This document shows positions 1 to 9,647 of a DNA stretch of 64,000 nt, one piece after another (position 1 is the stretch's first letter; each line of letters starts with the position of its first letter). The notes beneath the pieces were generated by a model. That model ran no database searches. It worked only from the letters and a program-made list of their open reading frames with translations, and had not been told where the DNA came from. The translations under genes and the position numbers were made by a program. This stretch comes from Arminella tubonensis. Lineage in GTDB: Bacteria; Pseudomonadota; Alphaproteobacteria; Rhizobiales; Rhizobiaceae. Where the stretch lies: assembly GCF_003240585.1 (NCBI RefSeq), contig NZ_PCDP01000002.1:81348-145347 (forward strand), written 5' to 3'.

Positions 1-103
1 GCGTCTTCAAAGCGCAGTCCTACATCGGGTGCCAGGCAAAAATCAGATGTCCAGGCCGGGTCTGCTCTGACTCGCCCGGCAATTGGGCTTGGGGGGCAAT
101 ACA

Positions 104-520
104 ATGGTTGACGCGGAAAAAAGTAAACCGCTTACCGAACTGATTGGCGGTCTCGTCTCGGATGTATCAGGTCTGGTTCGCAAGGAAATTGATCTTGCCA
201 AGACGGAAGCATCGGAGAAGGTGACGCAGGCGATGGGCGGCATGGAAGTCCTTGTGGCCGGCCTGGTTTTGATTATCGGCGCAGTCGGGGTCTTTCTGAG
301 CGCTCTTGTCAGCGGGCTTGCGGCATTGCTCGTGAGGCAGGGATTCAGTCTCGCCGCCTCAAATACGATCGCGGCCCTGGTGGTTGCCTTTGTCATTGCC
401 CTCATCGGTTACGCCCTGCTGTCAAAAGGCCTCTCAGCATTCCGTGGAAGCAATCTGAAACTGGATCGCACGGCCGCGTCGGTTCGTCGCGACGTTGACG
501 TCGTAAAGGAGAGAATCTGA
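104..520 (+). CDS. Holin-X/DUF1469-type small membrane protein
   Basis: Small inner-membrane protein of about 138 residues. An acidic, soluble N-terminus (about residues 1-42) is followed by two hydrophobic stretches (about 45-75 and 87-107) and a basic tail, the layout of the phage-holin-like superfamily III (DUF1469) proteins common in rhizobia beside DUF3618 genes. The ATG at 104 is preferred over an upstream in-frame TTG at 83 because a GGGGGG ribosome-binding run sits just before it. Its stop overlaps the start of the next gene by one base (TGATG), so the pair is probably co-translated. Family role is uncertain; envelope stress or nutrient limitation is the usual context, which is inference here. 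Confidence 0.75.
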   Translation: MVDAEKSKPLTELIGGLVSDVSGLVRKEIDLAKTEASEKVTQAMGGMEVLVAGLVLIIGAVGVFLSALVSGLAALLVRQGFSLAASNTIAALVVAFVIALIGYALLSKGLSAFRGSNLKLDRTAASVRRDVDVVKERI

Positions 521-1512
521 TGGAACGTTCGATGGAAAAATCATCCGCTGAAATTCAACGGGAAATCGATGTGGACCGTCTTCGCATCGAAGACAGGATC
601 GGTGCAATTCAGGAGCGCATGTCTCCGGGCCAGCTCGTCGACGAAGTTCTCGCCTATGCAAAAGGAACCGGGTCGGGAGAGTATGTGAGCAATCTTGGAA
701 AAGCTCTCAAGGAAAACCCACTTCCAGTCGCGCTCATGGGCGTAAGCCTTGCATGGCTGATTGCAAAACAGGGTCAGTCGAAAACGCTCGCGTCGCAAAA
801 CAGCATTCAGGTTGCCACTGGGGAATTCCCACTCTATGCGGCCGTCGGCGGCGTCCGACGTATCGGATCGCCAGAGCAGTCCGATGGCAAGTTTTATAGT
901 TACTTCACGGACGAAGCGGGGACACGCTTCAAGGCGGTCACCGACGAAGCCGGAAGGCGCGCCGGCAATTTCATCGACGAGGCGGGAAAGACTTATCGAG
1001 GCTTTACTGACGCGGCGGGCAAGCATATCAGTCAAATGACTGACGACGCGGGCGCGGCGATTGATGCTTCGACCGGCTGGCTGTCCGACACTTGGGAACA
1101 GGTCAAGGATGCCGTCGGGGAAGTGACGCAGAAAGCTACCGAGACGGCCGGCGCGTTATCGAACAGGACATCTTCTGCTGGCACCCAGCTTGCCGATGGC
1201 ACAACACGGCTTAACGACGCGATCATCACCCATTTTCGTGACCAGCCCTTGGTTGGTGGCGCCCTAGCTTTCGCGATGGGAGCTGCCATCGGCGCAGCAT
1301 TGCCGCATACAGAAAGGGAGGATCAAGTTCTTGGCAAAGCGGCCGACGATCTGAAAGATAGTGCTAAGGCACAAGCTAGCGACGCGATAGATCGTGGCAA
1401 AGAGGTTGCCTCCAATATCGGAGACCAGGTCCTGGCCGCAGCATCTGAGATACACGATTCTGCGAAAGATCGAATTGTCCAAGGCATCGATCAAATACAA
1501 GAAAATAGGTGA
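520..1512 (+). CDS. DUF3618 (nutrient-deprivation-induced-type) protein
   Basis: Protein of 330 residues. The N-terminal 80 residues carry the DUF3618 pattern: a charged helix starting SSAEIQREID followed by a short hydrophobic segment ending in SLAWLI near residue 80. The middle consists of repeats built on DEAG (TDEAGTRFKAV, TDEAGRRAGNF, IDEAGKTYRGF, TDAAGKHISQM), which look like short amphipathic repeats. A second hydrophobic patch (GGALAFAMGAAIGAALP) lies near residue 250. The C-terminal 60 residues are charged and helical. It is translationally coupled to the upstream holin-like gene. Rhizobial relatives are annotated as nutrient-deprivation-induced; a molecular function is not established. 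The DEAG repeat block is a direct observation. Confidence 0.7.
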   Translation: MERSMEKSSAEIQREIDVDRLRIEDRIGAIQERMSPGQLVDEVLAYAKGTGSGEYVSNLGKALKENPLPVALMGVSLAWLIAKQGQSKTLASQNSIQVATGEFPLYAAVGGVRRIGSPEQSDGKFYSYFTDEAGTRFKAVTDEAGRRAGNFIDEAGKTYRGFTDAAGKHISQMTDDAGAAIDASTGWLSDTWEQVKDAVGEVTQKATETAGALSNRTSSAGTQLADGTTRLNDAIITHFRDQPLVGGALAFAMGAAIGAALPHTEREDQVLGKAADDLKDSAKAQASDAIDRGKEVASNIGDQVLAAASEIHDSAKDRIVQGIDQIQENR

Positions 1513-1529
1513 GCTGATCACCGGCGTCA

Positions 1530-1560
1530 GCTGCCGCATTGTCGCCCATTGGGCGGCAGC
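1530..1560 (+). terminator. Hairpin downstream of the DUF3618 gene
   Basis: Eight-base perfect stem GCTGCCGC/GCGGCAGC with a 15-base loop, 17 bases after the stop codon. No T-run follows, so it may be an mRNA-stabilising hairpin rather than a true intrinsic terminator. Confidence 0.35.
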
Positions 1561-1742
1561 GTGAGGCATTTCGTGAGTAAGTCCAAGCGTCGAATTGCGT
1601 TTACCGTTGTCCGGACGGCCGGAAACAGGGCATCATTGCAGGTTAATTAACGTCTCTTGCCGAAGCGTTACGGTAGCAGGAGAGCGACATTTCTGATCAG
1701 TACAGTTCACTCAGCCGGGCACCATCATAGGTGCAATAGACT

Positions 1743-2582
1743 TCAGAGCTTGAGTTGCTCCAACGCGCTAAAGCGCAACGCCCTGCCGTCGGCGGCAACC
1801 ACTGAATGCATTTCCTTCTCAAGGGCATCGCGGTCGTCGACGCCCCGCAGAAGACGGCCAGCGAGCACATCGAAACGGCCGTCAGCAATATCGGCGATAA
1901 GAAGAGCGGCTCGCGATGGATCAATATCGACGCCATCGTCAAAGAGCTGCTGGATACCGGGCAAATAGGTTTTGCCTGCCTCCGATGACAGCTGCATTTC
2001 GGTCATAGCGCTTCGAACAAGCCCAGGATCTACGGCAAAGGCGAGCACTCCATGTCCGATTGTCGTATCGTTGAGGCACTCTGTCAGACGCATGATCGCT
2101 GCTTTACTGGATGCATAACCTGAGCCATGCGGAAAGCTGTTTCCCGTTCCGCCTCCGACCAGGTTGACAATCCGCCCCCTGCCCCTCGCTATCATTGCCG
2201 GAGATGCTGCGCGGCAGGTGTGGAACGTTCCTTGCAAATTGATTTCGACATCCCGCCACCAGTCACGGGGATCGCAATCCCATATGGGACCGAACGCCCG
2301 GAATGAGCCATGGTTATTGACCAGCGTATCAACTGGGCCCAATTCGGCTGCGATGCGGATAAAAGCGCTTTCGACGGAGCTATAGTCTGTGACATCGACC
2401 GTAAGCGCGATCGCGCGTCCGCCCTCGCCTTCGATCAGCGAGACCGTTTCCTCGATCTCGACGGCCGTTCGCGCAAGCACGGCGACCTTAGCGCCATCGC
2501 GTGCTTGTTGACGGGCGATTTCGCGACCAATGCCTCTGCCGCCACCCGTGACGACTGCTACCGTGTTCAAGAGCTGAGCCAT
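1743..2582 (-). CDS. SDR-family NAD(P)-dependent oxidoreductase
   Basis: Classical short-chain dehydrogenase of 279 residues. The nucleotide-binding motif TGGGRGIG is at residues 12-19, an NNHG motif in place of NNAG is near residue 90, and the catalytic YASSK (Tyr-x-x-x-Lys) is near residue 157. Length is slightly above the usual 250 because of a C-terminal extension. The ATG at 2582 has AGGAAGC upstream. It lies alone on the minus strand between the DUF3618 gene and a decayed diguanylate cyclase, so context gives no substrate. Enzyme class is secure; the substrate cannot be told from sequence. Confidence 0.88.
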   Translation of the reverse strand: MAQLLNTVAVVTGGGRGIGREIARQQARDGAKVAVLARTAVEIEETVSLIEGEGGRAIALTVDVTDYSSVESAFIRIAAELGPVDTLVNNHGSFRAFGPIWDCDPRDWWRDVEINLQGTFHTCRAASPAMIARGRGRIVNLVGGGTGNSFPHGSGYASSKAAIMRLTECLNDTTIGHGVLAFAVDPGLVRSAMTEMQLSSEAGKTYLPGIQQLFDDGVDIDPSRAALLIADIADGRFDVLAGRLLRGVDDRDALEKEMHSVVAADGRALRFSALEQLKL

Positions 2583-2785
2583 TTTGTGCTTCCTAATGCT
2601 GAAGGGCGTTGCTGCAGCAACACTTCTAATTTTGCCGTCGGGCGATCCAATCCTATGTAGACAACGGAGCGATCAGATCAATACAGTTGCCGGCGACCGC
2701 CCTTTTCCGTGGGGCCGCAAGGTTGAAGCTATGGTGTAGAAACAGCGCTTAGATGGATGACGTCTGATCGACAACTTGCCTCTTG

Positions 2786-3290
2786 CTATGTCACCTCACC
2801 GAGGTCAAGAGCCTGCTCGCCCGATACGATGGCAGCAAACTCGTCTCCACCTAATCTGAATGCGTTCCATCGGCATGCCGCCGATATCCGATCTGCAACC
2901 GCCTGAACCAACGCGCCACCCGCAGCGTGCCCAAAAGTGTCATTCACCAGTTTCAAGGTGTCGATATCAGCGAGCAGTACTTCCCAGGGGCGACCGGGTT
3001 GGAGCAGTTCCTGCCCCAGGACCCGATTGAAGCTGGCGCGATTTGGTAGCCGGTTAAAACATCACAGTATGCCAACCTCTGACGCTGCATCACCCGCTCC
3101 TCTCGATCGAGGGCGATCGAGCACGAATGGACGCATCCTTCAACAATCGCCTGCCCCACGGCGCTGGGACCGGTACACTCTCGATAATAGACGGCGAACG
3201 TACCAACGAGCCGTTCGCCACTTTTAATCGGGGTAGACCAGCACGCTGAAAGCGCGCTTCACTAAGCTCAGATTGAGGCACATGGTCACC
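2786..3290 (-). pseudogene. GAF-GGDEF diguanylate cyclase remnant
   Basis: Remains of a c-di-GMP cyclase. Minus-strand translation gives a GAF-like end (STPIKSGERLVGTFAVYYRE), then the cyclase start (YCDVLTG), then, in another frame, LPNRASFNRVLGQ, DIDTLKLVNDTFGHAAGG and an intact GGDEF signature. The frame changes exactly inside the conserved LTGLPNR motif by loss of one base near 3050. A second shift near 3235 separates an N-terminal MCLNLSLVKRAFS piece from the GAF part. The reading frame stops at 2786-2788 about 15 residues after GGDEF, so most of the C-terminal half of the catalytic domain is missing. It is therefore non-functional even if the frameshifts were sequencing errors. Confidence 0.75.
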
Positions 3291-3602
3291 TCACCGGTGG
3301 TGTTGCTCACCGGACCGCCGGTTTCCGAAAATCGAATTGATACAAGGATGAGTAACTCCTGCTGAGTTACAGGATGCTATCCCGACCGTCAGAGGAGAGG
3401 TAGCCGTGCACATCGCACATCATCAATGCATCGTTTGCAGCAATAAAAGTGTTCTGCTTCGGGGAGTTGATCTGTGCATCCGGCTGGAAGTCGAAGTATA
3501 GGGCGGGGCACGGGTCGTCATCGGTGGATGGGCGAAACGAACGGCAAGTTCCGCTTGCTATCGATCTTCCTCGCGCAATTCATACTCGTCGTCTCTCGAC
3601 CT
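3291..3602. other. Gene-free stretch of about 310 bases
   Basis: No credible coding region on either strand. A small inverted repeat (GAGTAACTC near 3350 and GAGTTAC near 3364) is visible. I see no promoter or RNA signature I would defend. Confidence 0.4.
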
Positions 3603-4346
3603 TCAGGATAGGCTGACATATGCGCTCAATCGCATGATGACTGGTGCGTAATCGCCGTTCGGCAAATGTCTTCTCAAAGAGCGATCAGCCGTTAGCATTA
3701 CTGTTTCGGATATGATGCTCGCATGATCTTCGGCGGATTGGTTGCCCCCTACAACCTTGATATGCGTTTCATCAATCCGTTCTTTGAAGAAGGCGACATG
3801 ACCCAAGCGCAGATTTTGACCGGTCGACGGGTTGAAGCAGGTAAATATCGCCAAATCCCCTTCCTCTGGACTGTTGGTTTTTCGGAAGGCCGGCTCCAGG
3901 AAGGACTGAGACGAAGCGCTTCCGCTTCCGTTTCTGCCACTACGGTGGATGCAAAAATTGGCAAACGCTGCGCACCAGGGGACGACATCGCCATTTGGCG
4001 TCAATATGTTCTCGAAGAACTTTGCGATGAGTGGATTTGGTGCTGCCGGTGGGGGCATTTGAGAGATCAGCGCTGGCTCCTTCGCATAGAAACGGTCAAC
4101 GAATGTCTGCGCAATATCTATTGGACGAGGGCCAGTGGGAGTTTTTGCAATAATTTCATTGGCTCTTCGTGCCTGAACAACAGTCGCAACTAGTCTTTGC
4201 GAATGTTGTGGGTGTGGGCTGACGACCGGCGGGTATTCGAGTTGAGAGATTATCTCCCTATGGCGGCTCTTGGGAAAGGCTTTTCCACCTTTCAACAGTG
4301 CCGGTATCATGAGACACCCAGCAACAAAATTGCGTCGGAAAATCAT
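3603..4346 (-). CDS. CHAP/NlpC-P60-like amidase (TIGR02594-type), exported
   Basis: Predicted cell-wall amidase or endopeptidase of 247 residues. The N-terminus (RRNFVAGCLMIPALL) resembles a signal peptide. The papain-like core is in the second half: VPWCAAFANF (about residues 122-131) supplies the putative nucleophile Cys, LGHVAFF supplies the His, and VVGGNQ follows, the order seen in TIGR02594/CHAP proteins. The ATG at 4346 is preceded by a GAGAGGGG ribosome-binding site. It is isolated between a dead cyclase and the YciF gene and is probably monocistronic. Function as a peptidoglycan hydrolase is inference from the Cys/His motifs; the exact bond cut is unknown. Confidence 0.65.
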   Translation of the reverse strand: MIFRRNFVAGCLMIPALLKGGKAFPKSRHREIISQLEYPPVVSPHPQHSQRLVATVVQARRANEIIAKTPTGPRPIDIAQTFVDRFYAKEPALISQMPPPAAPNPLIAKFFENILTPNGDVVPWCAAFANFCIHRSGRNGSGSASSQSFLEPAFRKTNSPEEGDLAIFTCFNPSTGQNLRLGHVAFFKERIDETHIKVVGGNQSAEDHASIISETVMLTADRSLRRHLPNGDYAPVIMRLSAYVSLS

Positions 4347-4462
4347 TTGCCCCTCTCTCGCAAGTTATTGCTTTTGTGATGATTCCTCATGCACCTGTTG
4401 CCGAACTGTGATTCTACGAATGCCCCAGCCCACCATCGAGCCGGACATTGGGGTCAAGCGGT

Positions 4463-4969
4463 TCAAGCGAGCCGTTTCTCGACCGCACTTTTGACGTTCA
4501 CCGAGGCCGTAGCCAGTTTGGTCAGTGCCTCATCGGTCGCCGACTCCTCCCGTAGAGTGGCATCGAGCAGCGCAACGGCGTCCGTAATGCCGAGCTGGGT
4601 CGCCCAAGTCTTGAGTGTTGCGTAGCGGGTGATCTCATAATGCTCGACCGCCTGGGCAGAAGAGATAAGGCCCGCATCGAGAGCGGGTGAACCCTTGAAT
4701 TCGTCCATGATCTCGTCGCCTTCGGCGATGATCCCTTGAATTGCCTCGCAGGTTTTGCCACGGACCGGTTTGTCGAGGATTTCGAAAACCCGCTGCAGCC
4801 GTTCGATATGCCCTTGCGTTTCTTCTTGGTGCTTTTCGAAAGCTGCTTTCAGCTCTGGTGCCTGCGCGGCCCGCGCCATTTTCGGCAATAGCCTCAAAAC
4901 CTGGCGTTCGGCGAAATAGATGTCTTTCAGCGTGTCGAGAAATAGATCGTCAAGGGTCTTGTCTGCCAT
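4463..4969 (-). CDS. YciE/YciF ferritin-like protein (DUF892)
   Basis: 168-residue four-helix-bundle protein of the DUF892 (YciE/YciF) family. Visible family features are the N-terminal DLFLDTLKDIYFAERQ helix, the E/H-rich KHQEETQGHIERL helix, AVEHYEITRY and the LREESATDEALT helix. Together these supply the carboxylates and histidines of a di-iron-type bundle. The start at 4969 is chosen because AGGAGGC lies eight bases upstream; a longer in-frame form from 5068 would overlap a promoter. Upstream is a GGAAC-N17-GTT EcfG-type promoter, fitting the known stress induction of this family. Function is presumed oxidative or osmotic stress protection. Confidence 0.85.
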   Translation of the reverse strand: MADKTLDDLFLDTLKDIYFAERQVLRLLPKMARAAQAPELKAAFEKHQEETQGHIERLQRVFEILDKPVRGKTCEAIQGIIAEGDEIMDEFKGSPALDAGLISSAQAVEHYEITRYATLKTWATQLGITDAVALLDATLREESATDEALTKLATASVNVKSAVEKRLA

Positions 4970-5003
4970 GGGAGCCTCCTTCTGGCTGTCGCAATGCCCT
5001 TCA

Positions 5004-5028
5004 ACTTGATGCGTCACTAAATGTTCCA
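5004..5028 (-). promoter_or_regulatory. EcfG-type (general stress) promoter of the yciF-like gene
   Basis: On the minus strand GGAAC (5028-5024) is followed after 17 bases by GTT (5006-5004), the alphaproteobacterial EcfG -35/-10 pattern. It lies 35 bases before the ATG at 4969, leaving a short leader with the AGGAGGC site. The remaining bases up to ligD (5029-5506) hold no gene I can support. Confidence 0.6.
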
Positions 5029-5506
5029 GGCAGCTCGACCGATGCGTTTTTGGATTCCCTACAGTCATGCCTTCCCAAACGAGCGCGTTAAGGTCGACGA
5101 CGATGGCGCGACTGAGCTATAGTGCGTCGTCGCGCCCTCAGACGGACCGACGATGCATCGGGGTGGCGCCGGGCAAGGACAACTTTGCTATCGGCGTGCC
5201 TTTCTACCGCACCGCCAAAACACGCGCGTCAGCGCCAGAGGCTGCCGATTGATGCGTGGATCGGATGGGATCTCGCAGACAAAGCGGAGGGGTTGAACCG
5301 CCTAGGGCGTCGATCGGGAACAAAATATGCGTTGGGCGCTTCTCACGTCTGAGGTCGCGTGTCGTGCCAACCGGACGTGACAGTGATGACGAACGCAGGG
5401 ATTTCTTGCGGCCAACGAAAACGGCAGTCGCGCGTCCCACCGTCCGGCCCGCGCCTCAGCTCCATCGTCATTCGACGCGGGAGGTGGATGTGTATTGGGG
5501 ACTGCC

Positions 5507-8182
5507 ATGGCCAGCGACAAATTATCAACCTACAAGCAGAAGCGTGATTTCCAGAAGACCCATGAGCCGAGCGGCCAGACGGAGCTGAAGGCGTCGAACC
5601 GCCGCCGCTTCGTCATCCAGAAACATGACGCGACGCGATTGCATTACGATCTTCGGCTTGAGCTTGATGGCGTGTTTAAATCTTGGGCGGTGACCAAGGG
5701 ACCGTCGCTCGATCCGCACGACAAGCGTCTTGCCGTCGAGGTCGAGGATCATCCGCTCGACTACGGCGACTTCGAAGGTACGATCCCGAAAGGCCAGTAT
5801 GGCGGCGGCACGGTGATGCTCTGGGACCGCGGTTACTGGGAGCCGGAAGGCAATAAAAGCCCTGAGCAGGCGCTGGCCAAGGGTGATTTCAAGTTCACCC
5901 TGGAAGGTGAGCGGCTCCATGGCAGCTTCGTCCTCGTGCGGATGCGCAACGATCGCGACGGCGGCAAGCGCACCAACTGGCTGCTGATCAAGCATCACGA
6001 TGATTTCTCCGTCGAGGAAAACGGCGCGGCAGTACTGGAAGAGAACGCAACCTCTGTCGCCTCCGGCCGGACGATGGAAGCGATCGCCGCCGGCAAGGGG
6101 AAAAAGCCGAAGCCGTTCATGATCGAAAGCGGCGACATGCAGGCGGATGCGGTCTGGGACAGCAACCACGGCCTTGCCGCCGATGAACGCAAAGCCGAAA
6201 CCAAAACCAAGAAGAAGCCGGCCCAGACAAAGGCAGCCAAGTCCGCGATGCCCGACTTCATCGCGCCGCAGCTCTGCGAAACACGCGAGCGTCCACCCTC
6301 GGCAGACGGCTGGATCCACGAAATCAAGTTCGACGGCTACCGCATCCAGATGCGCATCGAAAACAGCGAGGTGACGCTCAAGACCCGCAAGGGTCTCGAC
6401 TGGACAGGCAAATATCCGGCCATCGCGGCGTCGGCCGCAAACCTGCCCGATGCCATCATCGACGGGGAGATCTGCGCGCTTGACGAACACGGCGCGCCGG
6501 ATTTTGCCGCTCTGCAGGCGGCGCTGTCGGAAGGCAAGACCGATGCGCTGGTCTACTTTGCCTTCGACCTGTTGTTCGAGGGCGACGAGGACCTACGGCA
6601 ACTGCCGCTGACAGACCGCAAGGTTCGTCTGCAGAAACTGCTTGACAACGCTGGCGAGGATCCACGACTGCGGTTCGTCGAGCATTTCGAGACCGGCGGC
6701 GATGCGGTCCTGAAGTCGGCTTGCCGGCTGTCGCTGGAAGGCATCGTTTCGAAACGAGTCGATGCGCCCTATCACTCCGGCCGCACCGAGACCTGGGCCA
6801 AGTCCAAATGCCGGGCCGGCCATGAGGTGGTGATCGGCGCTTACGCCAAGACCAACGGCAAGTTCCGCTCGCTGCTTGTCGGCGTCAACCGTGGTCCCCA
6901 CTTCGTCTATGTCGGTCGGGTCGGGACCGGCTACGGCGCGAAGGTCGTCGATATGATTTTACCGAAGCTTCGCGAACTCGAGGCGACCAAATCCCCCTTT
7001 ACCGGCATCGGTGCGCCAAAGAAAGGTCCAGAAATCGTCTGGCTCAAGCCCCAGCTCGTCGCCGAGATCCAGTTCGCCGGCTGGACCGCCGATGGTCTCG
7101 TGCGGCAGGCGGCGTTTAAAGGCTTGCGCGAGGATAAGCCCGCTGGAGAGGTGGTGGCCGAAAGGCCGGCTTCGCCGAGCACGGCCGCCGTGCCCGATCC
7201 AGAGGTAGAGGTAGAGGTAGAGGTCAAAACGCCGGCGGCAACGAAGACCTTCCGAATGGGTGGCAAAGCGAGTGTGATGGGCGTGTTGATCTCCAATCCG
7301 GAAAAGCCCCTGTGGCCGGATGCCGGAGACGACAAGCCGGTGACCAAGGTCGAGCTTGCGCAATATTACGAAGCCGTCGGACCTTGGCTCATCGACCATA
7401 TCAAAGGCCGGCCGTGCTCGATCATCCGAACTCCGGATGGCATCGGCAGTGAGCAGTTCTTCCAGCGCCACGCCATGCCGGGAACATCGAACCTCCTCGA
7501 ACTGGTGGCCGTCTTCGGCGACAAGAAACCCTATCTGCAGATCGATCGCGTCGAGGGCCTTGCCGCCATCGCGCAGATCGGCGGAGTGGAATTGCACCCC
7601 TGGAATTGCGAACCGAAGCTGCCTGAAGTCCCGGGTCGCCTCGTCTTCGACCTCGATCCAGGCCCCGACGTACCCTTCTCAACAGTGGTCGAGGCCGCCC
7701 GCGGGATGCGCGATCGCCTCGATGAACTTGGCCTCGTTAGCTTCTGCAAGACCACCGGCGGCAAGGGGCTGCATGTGGTCACGCCCCTGGCGGTTGCCAA
7801 GGGCAAGAAATTGGCCTGGCCTGAGGCGAAGGGTTTCGCGCACGACGTCTGCCTGCAGATGGCGCGCGAGAACCCGGAGCTCTACCTGATCAAGATGGCG
7901 AAGAACCAGCGCAATGGTCGCATCTTTTTGGACTACCTGCGCAACGATCGGATGGCGACTGCGGTCGCACCGCTGTCGCCGCGGGCCCGGCCCGGCGCCA
8001 CGGTATCGATGCCGCTTACCTGGAGCCAGGTGAAGACGGATCTCGATCCGAAGCGTTTCACTATCCGCACCGTGCCGGCGTTACTTCAAAAGACGAGCGC
8101 CTGGCAGGACTATTGCGACGGTCAGCGCTCGCTCGAACAGGCGATCAAGCGCTTTGCCAAGTTGATGAAGCAGGCGGCCTGA
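5507..8182 (+). CDS. ligD: ATP-dependent DNA ligase D (LigD), multifunctional
   Basis: Complete LigD of 891 residues for nonhomologous end joining. Domain order is phosphoesterase, ligase, polymerase. The 3'-phosphoesterase domain (about 33-165) has [13 protein letters not shown] and [11 protein letters not shown]. The ligase domain (about 245-560) has the adenylation site EIKFDGYR with Lys274. The primase-polymerase domain (about 583-880) has the metal-binding FDLDPG near 713-718 and TTGGKGLHV. The linker between ligase and polymerase contains an EVEVEVEV run encoded by a GAGGTA tandem repeat at 7201-7224. The ATG at 5507 follows GGGGACTGCC; a TTG at 5495 is less likely. No ku gene is intact in the window. 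The following gene starts 15 bases downstream. Confidence 0.95.
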   Translation: MASDKLSTYKQKRDFQKTHEPSGQTELKASNRRRFVIQKHDATRLHYDLRLELDGVFKSWAVTKGPSLDPHDKRLAVEVEDHPLDYGDFEGTIPKGQYGGGTVMLWDRGYWEPEGNKSPEQALAKGDFKFTLEGERLHGSFVLVRMRNDRDGGKRTNWLLIKHHDDFSVEENGAAVLEENATSVASGRTMEAIAAGKGKKPKPFMIESGDMQADAVWDSNHGLAADERKAETKTKKKPAQTKAAKSAMPDFIAPQLCETRERPPSADGWIHEIKFDGYRIQMRIENSEVTLKTRKGLDWTGKYPAIAASAANLPDAIIDGEICALDEHGAPDFAALQAALSEGKTDALVYFAFDLLFEGDEDLRQLPLTDRKVRLQKLLDNAGEDPRLRFVEHFETGGDAVLKSACRLSLEGIVSKRVDAPYHSGRTETWAKSKCRAGHEVVIGAYAKTNGKFRSLLVGVNRGPHFVYVGRVGTGYGAKVVDMILPKLRELEATKSPFTGIGAPKKGPEIVWLKPQLVAEIQFAGWTADGLVRQAAFKGLREDKPAGEVVAERPASPSTAAVPDPEVEVEVEVKTPAATKTFRMGGKASVMGVLISNPEKPLWPDAGDDKPVTKVELAQYYEAVGPWLIDHIKGRPCSIIRTPDGIGSEQFFQRHAMPGTSNLLELVAVFGDKKPYLQIDRVEGLAAIAQIGGVELHPWNCEPKLPEVPGRLVFDLDPGPDVPFSTVVEAARGMRDRLDELGLVSFCKTTGGKGLHVVTPLAVAKGKKLAWPEAKGFAHDVCLQMARENPELYLIKMAKNQRNGRIFLDYLRNDRMATAVAPLSPRARPGATVSMPLTWSQVKTDLDPKRFTIRTVPALLQKTSAWQDYCDGQRSLEQAIKRFAKLMKQAA

Positions 8183-8197
8183 CTAATCGGCCGCCGC

Positions 8198-9151
8198 ATG
8201 GCGAGTGAACTTGAATTCGCAACTCCGCGGTACAGCACGATGAAACAGGAACCGAACAGCGATGCTCCCTCACCGCCGCGCGATGGCGCGACGACAGAGC
8301 TGCCTCACGATCGCATCACAGTGCAGCGCTTTCGCCAAGCCTTTCCGCGCGCACGATGGAGCGATCGTCTCAATGCCTGGTTCGTGCCGGGGCGGACCGC
8401 TGAGAGGCGCATCGGTCGTTGGCTGGCGGAAATTGAAGCGGAGGGAGAGGCTTTCGCCGATGAGAAGGGCAAAGATGCCTTCGCGTTCGATCCGATCAAA
8501 AGCCGCTATTTGGAAGCAGGTCCGTCTTTCTTTCGAATCCGGACACCCTATTCCCGTACCATCGTCAACGAGATCAGGGAGATTCCCCTTGCGCGCTGGG
8601 ATGCGGACCGGCGCCTGTGGATGGTGCCTTACCGCTCGTTCGACGAACTCCGCCGGCGGTGGCCGGCTATAGAGATGGCCGCCGAACGCAATGAGCCCGA
8701 GATGCGGAAGGCGCGGCGTGAAGCGATCAAGGGTACCGGGGAAGATGAAGCGTCTAAGGCGCGGACGAGGGAGCGCCGGCGGAAACGGTACCCCGTCCCT
8801 GCCAATGACGGCCCGCCGTTGCAGCGCTCCATCAGCACACATGCCGGGATCGTTTTCTTCACGCGCACGGACGGCGAACTGGCCGACACAGCGACCGTCG
8901 ATACGTTCTATTTTCCCGCAAGACACCATGAGGAGTATGTCTGGGCGTCGTGGCGATCGGGCTCGCTGGAAGAATTGGTGACCACCTGGCCGGCGCGGAC
9001 ATCTCCGGGCCGACAAGAGCTTGAACGCGGCTGGTGGCTTTCGACGCTTGATGAATTGCGAACAGCGCGCCGAGATGCCAAATCGAGGAGGCGAGCGCGG
9101 CAGCGCAGGGAAAAGGAAGCGTCGTCTGAGCGAACAGCAGAAAACCCTTGA
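8198..9151 (+). CDS. HARP-like repeat protein downstream of ligD
   Basis: 317-residue protein I cannot assign to a named enzyme. The N-terminal half holds two similar segments: QAFPRARWSDRLNAWFVPG (about 49-67) and IREIPLARWDADRRLWMVP (about 127-145). Both follow the pattern of basic residues, R-W-D/S, a short gap, W-x-V-P that resembles the HARP (SMARCAL1-type) DNA-annealing motif. The second half is rich in aromatic residues (YVWASWRSGSLEELV, ERGWWLSTLDEL) and ends in a strongly basic Arg/Lys tail, suggesting nucleic-acid binding. It starts 15 bases after ligD and is very probably co-transcribed with it. A role in end joining is inference. Its 3' end overlaps the next gene. Confidence 0.55.
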   Translation: MASELEFATPRYSTMKQEPNSDAPSPPRDGATTELPHDRITVQRFRQAFPRARWSDRLNAWFVPGRTAERRIGRWLAEIEAEGEAFADEKGKDAFAFDPIKSRYLEAGPSFFRIRTPYSRTIVNEIREIPLARWDADRRLWMVPYRSFDELRRRWPAIEMAAERNEPEMRKARREAIKGTGEDEASKARTRERRRKRYPVPANDGPPLQRSISTHAGIVFFTRTDGELADTATVDTFYFPARHHEEYVWASWRSGSLEELVTTWPARTSPGRQELERGWWLSTLDELRTARRDAKSRRRARQRREKEASSERTAENP

Positions 9152-9647
9152 ACAGTTTCAGTGCTTGCCGCCGATCGAGCCACGCGAGATGATCGGGCTG
9201 TGGCGGAGTCGAGGGATCCCGGCTGGCCACCCCTTCGACGGCGTGCTGGAAAATCTTGGCTGGTTCGGCAAGCGGTTTACAGCAGAGTTACGCGCGGACG
9301 CGCTCTTGTTTCGCTCCGGGCAACACGAGCTGATACCGATCGATCCCGCGCGGATACCGTTGGGTTTGGCGCTCCGCTTCCACAAGGTCGGAAGAACGCG
9401 CGCCGCGAGAAATCTGTTTTCGTACCTTCGGCGCGGACTGCGGGCAAAAGGCCCGGTTGCGTCGCTGAAGACGATGTCATTTCGGGGCGTGACGAGCGCC
9501 GCGATGGCGTATGACGAGCAGCCCATCGTCGATCACTTTCGTCGAATTGATGAGCGCAGGATCATGGGGATGATGGAAATAGAAGGTGACGAACGGATTT
9601 ACTTCTTCGAACTTGAACGGGTCGATCCGCCATCAGCATCGGCATGA
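9075..9647 (+). CDS. GXWXG/DUF4334 domain protein
   Basis: About 190-residue protein with two recognisable parts. A GXWXG-type segment (MIGLWRSRGIPAGHPFDG, then LGWFGKRF) lies near the start, and a DUF4334-like C-terminus carries FRGVTSAAMAYDEQPIVDHF and DERRIMGMMEIEG, then IYFFELER. Relatives are small cytosolic proteins of unknown reaction. The start is uncertain: ATG 9075 gives a basic N-terminal extension overlapping the previous gene by 77 bases, while ATG 9189 would cut into the first conserved domain. The overlap in a different frame with the ligD-linked gene suggests a shared transcript. Confidence 0.6.
   Translation: MPNRGGERGSAGKRKRRLSEQQKTLEQFQCLPPIEPREMIGLWRSRGIPAGHPFDGVLENLGWFGKRFTAELRADALLFRSGQHELIPIDPARIPLGLALRFHKVGRTRAARNLFSYLRRGLRAKGPVASLKTMSFRGVTSAAMAYDEQPIVDHFRRIDERRIMGMMEIEGDERIYFFELERVDPPSASA

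Noticed and set aside
5318..5335. GGAAC with a nearby CGTT upstream of ligD as an EcfG promoter
   Set aside because: Spacing is only eight bases, far from the required 16-17.
5525..6490. 321-residue minus-strand frame opposite ligD
   Set aside because: It mirrors ligD codons, has no motif or ribosome-binding site, and the plus-strand gene is certain.
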